The translations under genes and the position numbers were made by a program. Shown here in pieces: positions 39,201 through 64,000 of a stretch of 64,000 nucleotides of DNA. Source of the stretch: Arbacia lixula (lineage: Eukaryota; Echinodermata; Echinoidea; Arbacioida; Arbaciidae); the NCBI GenBank assembly GCA_963669155.1, contig OZ022583.1, positions 7,336,866-7,400,865 of the forward strand. Reading direction: 5' to 3'. The notes beneath the pieces are model-generated. The model had not been told where the DNA came from, ran no database searches, and was given only the letters and a program-made list of their open reading frames with translations. Position 1 is the first letter of the stretch. Each line of letters opens with the position of its first letter.

Positions 39201-41840
39201 GATTGTGTGTGTGGAGATGCATGTACTCTGGGCTCTCATCATGATTGGTTTTGTGTGTGGTAAAAAACACTTATTGGTATGGAAAGGATTGATGATGGAT
39301 TTTCAAGGTTTTCCTTCAGGCTAGAAACACGATTTCAAAATGCACCTTGATTAAAACCTTGTTTCTAGCTAGAAAAAAAATCTTTTAAATGCTGCAAGAA
39401 ATTTAACGTGGGCTTTCAAAACATACAGAATAGTGCATTTCAAAACAGTGTTTCTGAAGTCTTAAAAACACAACTTTGTTTGGAAGCACTGGTGATTTGA
39501 AGTTACAAAGCGTTGCACAGAATATGCTCAAACACAGAATTTGCTGTGCAATGGCCCGCTTGGTGAAACTGTTTCTAGCCAAAAACAAATATCTTAAAAA
39601 TGCACCTGTGATGCGCTTCTAGAAATACAGATACTGCATGGGATTACAAAATCTTATAGAGGTAGCCCGATTGTGTTGTGTGATATCTCCACCTACATGT
39701 AAAAAAACTTTGCATCTGTTATTTGAGGCCAAAATCATTTCCACACAGGCTGTATACTACATGAAATTAAAGATGGCAAGAGCCATATTTGTACAGTTGA
39801 ACAATATGTGAAACATTGTTGTGGTGTCATGAAGTGAGTTATTTTACTATCTATGCTACATTTTAAATGGATGTGATAATATGTTCCTCTGAACACATAA
39901 CATCAAACACATCAACAAAACAAATGGTCTACCCTTTTGATTTAGTTTATGATAAATATTTAATGGGCAAAAATACATTCATACATACATTATGAAATAA
40001 ATCAGAATACCATACACTGTATCTGTACAGCTTATGACTCTGAAAGAGATGTGTACTAGGAGTTTGAATAACCAATTGAGTTGCACTACAGAACTTCAAA
40101 CATTGTTGGTACAAATCAGATATGAGTACAATCGAATAAACACAAGCAAAAGCACACTGCATTCTAAAACATGTTCAGGAGAAAGAAATATTCCGATTTC
40201 ACAGCACATGCATTAAAAATCCAAAGTTAAGGATTCCCTCTTGGCCATTTATATCAGTCAAACATTTCTGGTTATGAAATGTTCGATGGACAAACCCCTG
40301 CTATAAAAGTGAACTGAAAAAAAGAAATTGAGGAAGATCTTTGAAATACCATATTCAAAGAAAATATGTTTTTCTTTTCTTTTGATGTACATAAAAATAC
40401 AAGCATTGCATCATTTCAATAGAAGACACTTAGGTTCCAATATAAATTTATGGATGGAATAATTTGCAGGTATGTTTATTTTTCCCTTTTATAACTTGCA
40501 GTCAATGGAAGAGTAAACTTAAGCAATCACACTTCAAGATTTATTGCCTGATCAGGACAAGTGGACGGACATTCTGTAGTCAAATATTGAAGAATAATAC
40601 AATATGTACATGTATATACATTTCAGATTCTTGGTGTAATTCTCTCTACTTTTTAGAGTATTTATACTTATTTTTTTTTTATCATGAAAATATTGTCTAT
40701 CAGGTCTATGACTCACGAATAGCACTGTATATCAATTTCATGCAATATAAACCTACAAAAACCCACAAGATTCCTGAGCTCACACACACACTGCTTCCAT
40801 TTTGGTCATTACATTTGCATGCTATGGCTGATAGCAAGTTTAGTGTTCAACATTTGAATGGAGCTATATAACAAGAAGTTAGGGTGTGAATTCAAATGGT
40901 TGCAGCCTTCTTCCATTAAGTGTTTTGATGGTTACGAGCTATCCACAAGTTCTGCTTAATAGAAGATCAGTCACAAACTGCACATTAACGTCCTACTTTA
41001 AATCCACCCTGTGGAATTTATTGTATTATTTATACATGCGACTTTCACATCTTTGTACCATAATAATATACAATTACAGACTGCTCTTGAGGGCACTTTT
41101 AAACTATTGGCACAAGGTGATCTAAAAATAATGCTATAGATCACAGATTATTACGATGAGTACTAGTTTGCATAACATTATCGAATGAGTGTCAGACAGG
41201 CTTTTTAGATTAAGAAGACAAATGGAACGAACACTGTACAAATTAAGTTTATGGCGTTAATGCCCTTCTGCTTCTCGATGGGTTCATCTTTAAAGCCCTT
41301 TTAGCTGTCAACTGATAATACACAAATATTGACTGTTTCAAGGTGTATGGTTCAATTTATAAAGCCCAAGGTGATTTTAAAACGTAACCCTACAGAAACA
41401 CTTCAGTGAAAATCGCAACACCACTTTACCATTTCAGCATTCAATTCAATTCAATTCTTTATTCATTTAACAAACAAGAATAAACAACTTTCATGAACAA
41501 TCAATATAAGGCATCACCATCACCATCGCAGATGGCTTATGAGGTGTATATCAGTCTGTATATCAGCCTGTCCAGTCGATGGAAGAGCAAATAAGATATG
41601 CAAATTGAATAGCTAGTGGGTCTGCACTGTTCAGACTTGTATAGAAAGCAGCCCATCAATGGCCCACTATGGGAGTACAGCCATTGAATGTGTAGCTCCT
41701 GTTGCTCTTCAGTGACTGCATGTGATGTGCATGTTGTGCTAGCAGATCTGCATTGTTCAAAAGTGTATAGTGTGTAGGCCCAGTGGCCCACTATGAGAGT
41801 TCAGCTATTCAATATGCACATCCTGTTGCTCTTACATGTA
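39201..41840. other. Intergenic region between convergent genes
   Basis: No gene found. The 39,300-39,610 part repeats tttctagc/gctagaaa-type motifs in both orientations. Near 41,440-41,463 a (CAATT)n run followed by TTTATT looks, on the - strand, like the AATAAA plus (GAATT)n tail of a non-LTR retrotransposon. Confidence 0.45.
41458..41463 (-). terminator. Candidate poly(A) signal, - strand
   Basis: TTTATT on the + strand is AATAAA on the - strand, about 1 kb beyond the proposed stop of the TBC-like gene. The adjacent GAATT repeats make a retrotransposon tail equally possible. Confidence 0.25.
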
Positions 41841-41842
41841 CT

Positions 41843-42023
41843 GGAGGTGTTTCACCAAGCTGTTCATAAGTTACGAACGACTTTACGAACGACTGGTGAT
41901 CCCTTCTTGTGCTAAATCAGATTCTCAATGAACAAAGTGTGGTAATGCATTTAGCAAAAGAAGGGATCACCAGTCGTTTGTAAAGTCGTTCATAACTTAC
42001 GAACAGCTTGGTGAAACACCCTA
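41843..42023. repeat. Palindromic MITE, GGTGTTTCACCAAGC family, copy 1
   Basis: Arms ggtgtttcaccaagctgttc and its inverse (gaacagcttggtgaaacacc) enclose further complementary parts: gttacgaacgac and ggtgatcccttctt with their inverses. It is a near-complete foldback of about 180 bp. Confidence 0.85.
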
Positions 42024-42025
42024 CA

Positions 42026-42184
42026 GGGCCATGTTGCAAATAGGTTTTCAATTATTGTAACTTACCATCAATTGTAACTACCTTGGCAACAGCAAATGAA
42101 CACTCATTATTGCACCTATTTCCATGGTAGTAACCATTGATGCTAGTTACAATATTTGAAAACTTATACGAAACATATGGTCCA
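42026..42184. repeat. Palindromic MITE, GGGCC-terminal family
   Basis: It starts gggccatgttgcaaataggt and ends with atatggtcc-type inverse. Interior ccatcaattgtaactacc and ccatggtagtaaccattgat are complementary. Part of the family is also seen at 63530-63610. Confidence 0.7.
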
Positions 42185-42297
42185 GAACACACTGATGCTG
42201 GAATAGTTAAGTTGTGAAGGGTGAAATGGTACGGCCCTCTTTTAACTGCTTCAAGAAAGTCACAAATATAAAACCATCAAGAAAAAAAAGAAGAGCT

Positions 42298-42456
42298 GGG
42301 GGTGTTTCACCAAGCTGTTCGTAAGTTACGAACGACTGGTGATCCCATCTTGTGCGAAATGCGATACCGCCCTTTGTTCATTGAGAATCTGATTTAGCAC
42401 AAGAAGGGATCACCAGTCGTTCGTAACTTACGAACAAGCTTGGTGAAACACCCCAC
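42298..42456. repeat. Palindromic MITE, GGTGTTTCACCAAGC family, copy 2
   Basis: Same arms and interior as the element at 41843-42023, shortened (one copy of the gttacgaacgac motif per arm). It lies directly 3' of the proposed last exon of the TBC-like gene and would be in its 3' UTR. Confidence 0.85.
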
Positions 42457-42496
42457 TGGGTACAGTATGCCAAAGCACACTGGAGGATATGATGCG

Positions 42497-57726
<15,230 letters not shown>

Positions 57727-58170
57727 TACCGTTGCAGCTATTACCTATTTTTATCAAACAAATAAAATATAAACACATTTTGAGGCGAAAGTATACATGT
57801 AACGTCAAACAGCTACAGCAGAGATTGATTTTGTTGATACGGCGTTAGTGGTTACGAGTATGGAAAGCCAACGTATTTTTAGCATCACCTGCATTTGTTC
57901 CCTCTTTTATTTTGTTTTCTTCTCTAAAATACTGACTTCGCCAACAATACGCTACGAAAACAAGAATTATTACTCTATTCAAAATATTTCAACAACGTGT
58001 CTTATTACTCGGCACTGTTGTAATGTTATTATAATGTAGACTATGCATGCTTATAGAAAATGCCTCCCATAGTTTAACCTACACGTTACGTACAAAGAAG
58101 TTTGGTATGGAGCGGATCGAAGCTAAAGAGAGGAGATAAGAGGGCGGAGCTTCGAAATATTGTGACAAAC
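57727..58170. promoter_or_regulatory. Putative bidirectional promoter
   Basis: 444 bp separate the divergent start codons of the TBC-like gene (-) and the B3GLCT-like gene (+). The right half is GC-richer (gggcggagcttcg just before the + start). I saw no convincing TATA box for either gene. The 5' UTRs must also fit here unless they are spliced. Confidence 0.5.
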
Positions 58171-58225
58171 ATGGCTCTTTCAACTTCACCAATTTCTCTA
58201 TTTTCGGTGTGCCTGACGTTGTATG
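58171..58225 (+). CDS. B3GLCT: B3GLCT-like exon 1 (signal peptide)
   Basis: ATG at 58171 in the context acaaacATGG encodes MALSTSPISLFSVCLTLYG up to donor GTAAGT. Phase 1 out. Confidence 0.78.
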
Positions 58226-61200
58226 GTAAGTAACAACAACAATATGAACAATTTTAAGACAATTATAAGACAAGTGGACTGCTTTGTCTTTTGTACATTT
58301 AGATCTCTATACTAATTACTATCTTTAGCCGGATCGAGAAAGTGGCGCGCGGCTCCGCTGAGATGCACACGTAGACTCCTCAATTTTCAGCCGTGAGTGG
58401 CCGCGTACAGGAGGCACATCGAACGGTAGACCGAAAAACCAGTCTCTGTATGTAGGACCCCTCCTACGCCTAAGAGCAAGAGTTGGCAGTTTGAGCTTCG
58501 TGACCCTCAAAGTCTTCTGACTTAGATAGATCCACAAGTCCCCAGTTACAGGCTAGGCTGTTGTCCCTGTTGATCTATGTTTAACAAGGAAATTTGCCTG
58601 CAATTCTCACCATACATATTTTTTTTTTTACTGAATTTTCCAAGTCGGACAAACAATAATTATGGATTGTGCTTAATGATTTGATGACAGCTGCTCATTC
58701 TGCCATACTGCTAATATAAATGAACATGGTCACACCTATTGTCATGCATGTATGTTGTCAAGAATATTGTTTAGTGTCCAGTGTTTGATCAGTGGTTGCA
58801 ACTTGTCGGGGCATAATTCATAATTAACTTTATAGCCCAAGTGACTGCTCGCCCACTGAAACTAGTGTAAAAATGCTCATGTGAATCAGTTCATCTGCAC
58901 TGATGCTTGCATTGAAAATGCATATTAAAACAATTTCCCTAAAAAATCATACTGATGGATGTACATTATCTCTCCTTTACAAGATTTAGCACAGGAAAAT
59001 GTTCAAAAATGATCATCAGAACATTGCTTAGATTATTGCTTGCTCTACATACTGTACAACTCTTGAACTACAGACCTGCCTCTATTCATGTTTCTCTCAT
59101 ATTCATCTTACATGCTTTCTACAAATTCATCTTCGTTTTTATCTTTATCTTTGTTAATTTAATCTTTAAATTTGTCTTTGTTCACAGGTGCTTGTTGTCT
59201 AGCATTCGACCCTTACCAAAACCAGCCAGGAATTACACAGGTGAGTGTTGCGTATTATGGCAAAATGTCTCTGTGAAAAATGAGTCATTTGTTGAAAGAT
59301 TGATTAGTAATTTTTTGTTATTTATTTATTAATTAGCATTATTGTTATTGTTATTTATTATTATTGTTATTATTATTTATTATTTTTTTTTTTTTTGGGG
59401 GGGGGAGGGGGTTGAAGTGCATTTGACTTCAGTTATCCTACCATTTGTGTGTATTTGTTACATCTAAATAAGATGAATACAAGTTGTTCAAATATTATTT
59501 TGTATAAAAACACCCACATTTATGTACACTACAGCCCAAAGGAATTGGCATAGGGAAAGGGAAAGGGAAGAAAGGGAAGGAGCCGTAATTTTAAACTGCA
59601 GTATATTTTGTCCAGTTCAGCATGAAACACAATGCTTTAGCCTAAAAAGCATCATTTTTCACGCTGAACTGGACAAAATATACCACAGTTTAAAAATTGC
59701 GGCTCCTTCCCTTTCTTCCCTTTCCCTTTCCCTATGCCAATTCCTTTGAGCTGGAGTGTACATGTCTGATTTTTTGAAGGTGCAATGTATTTTCTGTTCA
59801 AGTATGAAATCAGTGAGTTGTTGCAGATTTGACACAGATCTGTTGATCAAATTTTGTTGAACTTCATTGGAAAAGAACTTTTGGTATATATCAATTCATA
59901 GATGTTATAAGCATGATAGACAGTCTGATTTGAAAAATCTTGAAATTAGAGTTTTTACATGTATTTTTAGAAGACTGCTACCCATTCTGAGATCTGCCCA
60001 TCTTTTACAAGATCACTACTGGGTATGCCTAAAATATATTTTCAAATTGAAATGACCACAGAAAGTCTTTTCGCCAGGAACTCTTGTTGTTATAATTCCC
60101 TGAACACTGAAATTGTCAGTCAAATTTGATGAGATGAGTAATTTCTTACATGCATATTTAAAAAGCTTGTTTCCAAATGGGGCTAAGACCATTTTTCTTA
60201 AAAATTGAGTTATTAGTATCAGCACAGTGTTTGGTAGAGTGAGAATTTAAGACGAATTAAACAATCAAGACTAGGCCTGAGTCGAATCGATTATTAAGCC
60301 GGTGTTCGATCGAAGAAGTCGAACTCCGATTTCGTTTTGATGAATTCGATGCATCGACGAAATTACCAAATTGACTAGAAAACACAAAATCTTTTGTTTG
60401 ATAGTCCTGTTATACACAATTTATCTTCATATTTTCACAATTTTAATTTGCTTACTTGGTTCCTACTCTCTTTTGTGAGTTTTGCAGGTAACGCATCAAG
60501 AGAATGAACAGGTCGCTCGATGATCAAGCAGCTACTACATACTACTTGGATTTGATTCGTTCACTACTATATACAGCGCAACGCCACAACAAACAATTGT
60601 CCATAGACTTTGTACAACGGATAGCATCGTGTGTTGTGAAAACCCGGAAATACAGTGGCAATCGTGCGTAAGGCTCATTTGCATACACGCTGCCGACGTA
60701 CAGACTAATAGAGCGTCTCCGTACAGCGATTCGGAGACCACTGATTGGTGCATCGCGTAGATCACGTCATAACCATGTGGTCGCCAAAACAGTGATACAA
60801 TATCCAGTCACGTTGTCCGAAACCCGGAAGCGATTTTTCGACGCATTAGGGTTACGAAAAAAAAAAATCGCAACCCGGAAGCTGATTGACTTTCTGCCCG
60901 TTGCAATAGACTCTCCAGATTCCAACCTACATACATGTATACGATGCCATATTGACGCTAATTTGTAAGATTTTGACGGAAAAACAAGAAGTAATCGAAA
61001 TTCGCTTACATGTGCAGTATCGGTGAGAAAATAGATTCTCCGAGGTTACCTATCATAATTCATATAAAATATAGGAAAGTGAAATTCTAGGTCAATTTTG
61101 GTACGAGGTGATAGAGAATTGCATGCTTGTTTATGTAGGGAAATGGAAGGATTGCACTGCGTATGCTTACTATATTTTCATTCATAAATTGGCTCTTGGC

Positions 61201-61684
61201 AGTGGCTGGGTGACGTCATGTATCGATGCATCGATGTTCGATCGGCGCAAAGCCATCGAACACCGGTTTCTGAAAAAATCGATATGACTCAGGCTTAATC
61301 AAGACTAACGATTGTCAGGTTCTAAATTTAGTTTCCAATAGATGCAGGTTCAAATTTGGAATAAGACACCTGTTTTTCTTGTCACTTTAAAAATGGATTC
61401 ATCTCTTCATTTGTTTAAAAGTTAAGTTTCCAATAGATACCTGTACAAATGCGGATTAAGGAACCTGTTTTTCTTGTTAATTTTGAAAGTGGATTTATCT
61501 CCTTTTGAAAATCAACTCTTTATTTGTTTATCATTCTTCCTCTTCTTCTGACGTGCAGGGTGCCCATCTCATCACTGTAGAAGACGTTGTATTTGTAATT
61601 CGGAGCCAGGCTTCATCGCCACACGTAGAGCGGGCTCGCTTCATACGAGACGACCTCATTCAGCAGAGCAGGATCCTGAAATTG
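58171..61684 (+). CDS. B3GLCT: Beta-1,3-glucosyltransferase (B3GLCT), N-terminal three exons
   Basis: Exons 58171-58225, 59188-59240 and 61559-61684 join in phase to 78 residues; the rest lies beyond the window. Residues 1-24 form a signal peptide (SLFSVCLTLYGACCLA, then FDPYQ). The third exon reads ITVEDVVFVIRSQASSPHVE, then RARFIRDDLIQQSRIL. It aligns with the start of vertebrate B3GLCT ([32 protein letters not shown]), and CCLAF corresponds to CSLAF at the vertebrate cleavage region. B3GLCT is an ER-lumen GT31 enzyme that adds glucose to O-linked fucose on thrombospondin type 1 repeats. The catalytic domain is not in view, so the call rests on the N-terminus. Confidence 0.75.
59188..59240 (+). 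CDS. B3GLCT: B3GLCT-like exon 2
   Basis: Acceptor ttcacag and donor GTGAGT bound 53 bp encoding ACCLAFDPYQNQPGITQ. It completes the signal peptide. Phase 1 in, 0 out. Confidence 0.76.
59339..59410. repeat. ATT microsatellite with T-run and G-run
   Basis: ttattgttattattattatt repeats then about 16 T and 10 G in the second intron of the B3GLCT-like gene. Confidence 0.8.
59525..59760. repeat. Palindromic MITE, CAAAGGAATTGGCAT family, copy 2
   Basis: tacactacagcccaaaggaa at the left and its inverse ending gctggagtgta at the right. GA-rich arms and tgtccagttcagcatga / tgctgaactggacaaaata are as in copy 1 at 52171-52388. TA at both ends may be a TA target duplication. Confidence 0.92.
60273..61296. 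mobile_element. 1.02 kb non-autonomous DNA transposon with target duplication
   Basis: Ends aggcctgagtcgaatcgatt and the inverse (aatcgatatgactcaggctt) match, and gccggtgttcgatcg is inverted at cgatcggcg...caccggttt. Both ends are flanked by AATCAAGACT (60263-60272 and 61297-61306), a 10-bp direct repeat that looks like the target-site duplication. It contains the core repeat shared with 9240-9565. Located in intron 2 of the B3GLCT-like gene. Confidence 0.85.
60840..61165. repeat. Conserved repeat core, copy B (pair with 9240-9565)
   Basis: Same ordered blocks as copy A: gctaatttgtaagattttga, aagtaatcgaaattcgctta, gcagtatcggtgagaaaata and ggtcaattttggtacgaggt. It is nested within the transposon at 60273-61296. 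Confidence 0.8.
61559..61684 (+). CDS. B3GLCT: B3GLCT-like exon 3
   Basis: Acceptor cgtgcag and donor GTAAAA bound 42 codons, including VVFVIRSQASSPHVERAR. Phase 0 at both ends. This is the block that identifies the family. Confidence 0.82.
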
Positions 61685-62825
61685 GTAAAAGACACATTCA
61701 AATTTGAAGTCAAAATGTATTTTCTATACATTTTCAAAATTAACCATACAAAAATAAATGCTGCAAAGTGTTACTCAGAATAAGGCAAGAAAAATAGCAA
61801 TGCAACTGAACATGATAATGAATGAATTTGATTAATAAACTCTCTATATTTGAAGATAAAGTTGTGTGGAGATAGTTTGTTTAGAAGGCTATGCTTGTAG
61901 GTTGATTGAGCCCCCAGTGTGATACTGACCTCATCGGCGATTCATGGAGTTATGTGACCCTGCATGATCCAACCAGTAAAATCTAAAACTCTGTTTGCTT
62001 TTACATAAATGGTCAGATACAACAGTACATTTTTCTCATCAAAATATTACTCTATTTTTATTCCAATAATTTATGTTGTATATTAGTGTAAAAGTACAAG
62101 ATGCAAGAATTTTAATTCTTCACATTGTAATATTGGCATTTAAAGAAAAAAAAATCCTGACAAAATATGATATGTTTTTATATGAATTTTGAATCCAGTG
62201 TATGAGTGTTTGGGGCATAGGTTGGCATCTAAGGGTGTTTTTACATGGAAGTGGTAAATATCAGCTTGTGCGCAGCTCCTGTAGTTTAAAGACAGGGTTG
62301 TCCTTTTGCAGGTAAAAAAACATGTTTGTAAAAAACACAGAAAATGGAAAAAGATGCTTTTTATTAGAACTTCCCTCCCAAAAACGGAACTGGAAACTGT
62401 CTGAGCAGTATTATAGCGATCGCTAGATTTTGAGTAGGTTTTGGAGACGTCATCCAAAACCTATAGCCTAGATACCGGAGACTGCAATATGAATTAGCGC
62501 ACATCACAGCAATTGGGCCACCCTGTCTTTAAGGTTAGTGGTCTATAGGCCACGGCAGAGCAATAGAATTGTTAAATGGAGCGAGAGGACTGGGGAAAAC
62601 TCCTAAAAGGCCCAATAACATGTTCATTAAGGTCAGTAGACACACTTTTCTGTGGACGTATCTTGAGTAAGTAAGCTTTCTTAAGTATATACATGTCAGT
62701 ATTGAGCTTGGCATGTTTTAATTGAGATTATGTTACCACATTTGTTTTAAAAAAATTGTTTGTGTATCTCAAAAGGTAGCTTAGTTACTAGGCTGTGGAG
62801 TGCATGGATACAACCAAGTCTGATA
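61685..62825. other. B3GLCT-like gene intron 3, first part
   Basis: AT-rich; I found no further exon. The next exons are probably beyond the window. Confidence 0.45.
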
Positions 62826-62966
62826 ACAACTAGGTCTGGTTACACAGACTAGGTCCTGATCCATCTTGCTGGCCTGGCCTCTCCTTATCCTCGCGTTTTA
62901 TAAGGAGAGGCTAGGCCAGCAAGTCAGATTAGGGCCTAGTCTGTGTTACCAGGCATAGTTGTGAAC
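62826..62966. repeat. Long inverted repeat (hairpin)
   Basis: Left arm segments actaggtctggttacacaga, gctggcctggcctctcctta and right arm segments ataaggagaggctaggccag, cctagtctgtgttaccaggc are inverse complements with small differences. The loop is about 10 bp (cctcgcgttt). A MITE or a transcribed foldback. Confidence 0.85.
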
Positions 62967-63399
62967 AGATGCGGTTGTGAACTAAATTTGGCCAGTTGTA
63001 CAATGATTGCATTCTTTGATTACAACTGATCAATCATTCTCTTTAATATGCATTAAGAAATTTTTTAAAATCTGGACAAATCTAGACTTCAAAGAAGCAT
63101 CCCTCCTTCTTTCTTGTGAGGAAGAAATAGGAGGAAGGGATGCTGTGCATGTGTACCTGACTTACCTGTGATTGCAGTGGAGAAAAAAAAAACAAGCACA
63201 CAGCCTGGAAATGAGGCTAATAGCCTACATCTAGAAAGACGTTTCAAGTATTCCCACCGAGCACTGCTCAACATGTTTTCCTGCCACTTGCAGTAATCTA
63301 ATATCCTGTTGTCATGGCAACCTCTCCCCTGTTGCTCTGCATGTGCTTCCTTGTTTTTTAGGTGAAAAGTAGTAGAAACTGGCAGCCAATAATGGAGGG

Positions 63400-63610
63400 A
63401 TAATTTGAAATAATTTTGTAAATATGTAAATAAATCATATTTTGGTCGCCACAAATCTTTTTAAATTGTTATCGATTTGTATGTATTTTATATTGTTGTT
63501 TTTTATTTTGAGAAAATAAACTGAACTGAACTGTTTTCAATTATTGTAACTTACCATCAATGGTAACGACCATGGTAACAGTAAATGCATATTGACCTTA
63601 TTATGAATAC
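63400..63610. repeat. Retrotransposon-like tail followed by half of a GGGCC-family MITE
   Basis: gagaaaataaactgaactga (about 63511-63531) looks like a LINE poly(A) signal with (TGAAC)n tail. It runs into ttttcaattattgtaactta and ccatcaatggtaacgaccat, shared with 42026-42184. Confidence 0.5.
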
Positions 63611-63735
63611 TGCAAGCATGCATACTAACATTAACCTTCATGTCATTATCAATTTGATCAATTTTCTGTGGCGTTAAGTGATCCATGTTTTGCAGTTTTC
63701 TTCGGCCCCAAGCTATTTCTTTTGTTATTATGCCT

Positions 63736-64000
63736 CTGTCATGCCTTTGCCAGATGGCATTATGTTTTCAGTTTGTCTGTCCGTCTGGTCATCCATCTAG
63801 ATCTCATTGACTCAAGAAATAATTGACCAAATTTCCTCCAACTTGGTACAATGATTATACATGACAGAGCAATAAAGGGATTAGATTTGGGGTCACAGGC
63901 CAAGGTCAAATTTTGTTGAAATATTTGACCAAATTGATGACACAGTACTTCACAGGTCTCTCTCAATAAAGTCTTCATAGCCAAATACTTGTAGTATGTT
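63736..64000. repeat. Dispersed repeat (gcctttgccagatggcatta family)
   Basis: It has ttcagtttgtctgtccgtct, ggggtcacaggccaaggtca and related parts resembling the GTCC-rich head and AGGTCA-containing units of the 25.1 kb element. It is cut by the window end. Confidence 0.4.

Noticed and set aside
61559-61684. SUPT3H/TAF13-like histone-fold interpretation of ITVEDVVFVIR
   Set aside because: The upstream exons give a signal peptide, and the following residues match the B3GLCT N-terminus, not a histone fold.

Overview
The window is animal nuclear DNA: intron-rich genes with GT-AG junctions, GC-rich exons in AT-rich introns, and many short palindromic transposon relics, microsatellites and non-LTR retrotransposon pieces. 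The protein sequences and the repeat landscape suggest an invertebrate deuterostome, most likely a sea urchin or other echinoderm. That assignment is inference. I see no prokaryotic gene, CRISPR array or rRNA gene, and I recognised no tRNA.

Region 1 (1-33,564, + strand) is one large gene, the Mediator kinase-module subunit MED13. The first exons are outside the window. I could chain 26 phase-consistent exons encoding 1,793 residues to the stop codon, and they run collinear with vertebrate MED13 from its central disordered region to the C-terminus. The introns hold microsatellites, MITE-like palindromes and a 1.8 kb element carrying nine or so 157-bp tandem copies. They also hold partial tandem duplicates of MED13's own exon/intron boundaries.

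Region 2 (33,565 to about 42,490) has no coding gene I can support. It probably contains the MED13 3' UTR, with a good poly(A) signal near 39.1 kb, and the 3' flank of the convergent next gene, with several palindromic repeats.

Region 3 (about 42,497-57,726, - strand) is a 16-exon gene for a protein of about 617 residues. It has a degenerate TBC (Rab-GAP-like) domain lacking the usual catalytic Arg and Gln signatures, followed by a basic/glutamate-rich coiled coil. I do not recognise the family name. Its first intron holds a 5'-truncated, frameshifted APE-type LINE; a second LINE fragment lies in a 3' intron.

Region 4 (58,171 to the window end, + strand) is the 5' part of a gene head-to-head with gene 3, with 444 bp between start codons. 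Three exons encode a signal peptide and a first domain that matches the N-terminus of beta-1,3-glucosyltransferase (B3GLCT), the ER enzyme that extends O-fucose on thrombospondin repeats.

The three genes have no evident shared pathway. The most unusual features are the repeated exon-boundary duplications in MED13, a tandem array of nuclear-receptor-type half-sites (DR1 and DR4 spacing) in a MED13 intron, and a pseudo-TBC gene sharing a short divergent promoter with B3GLCT.
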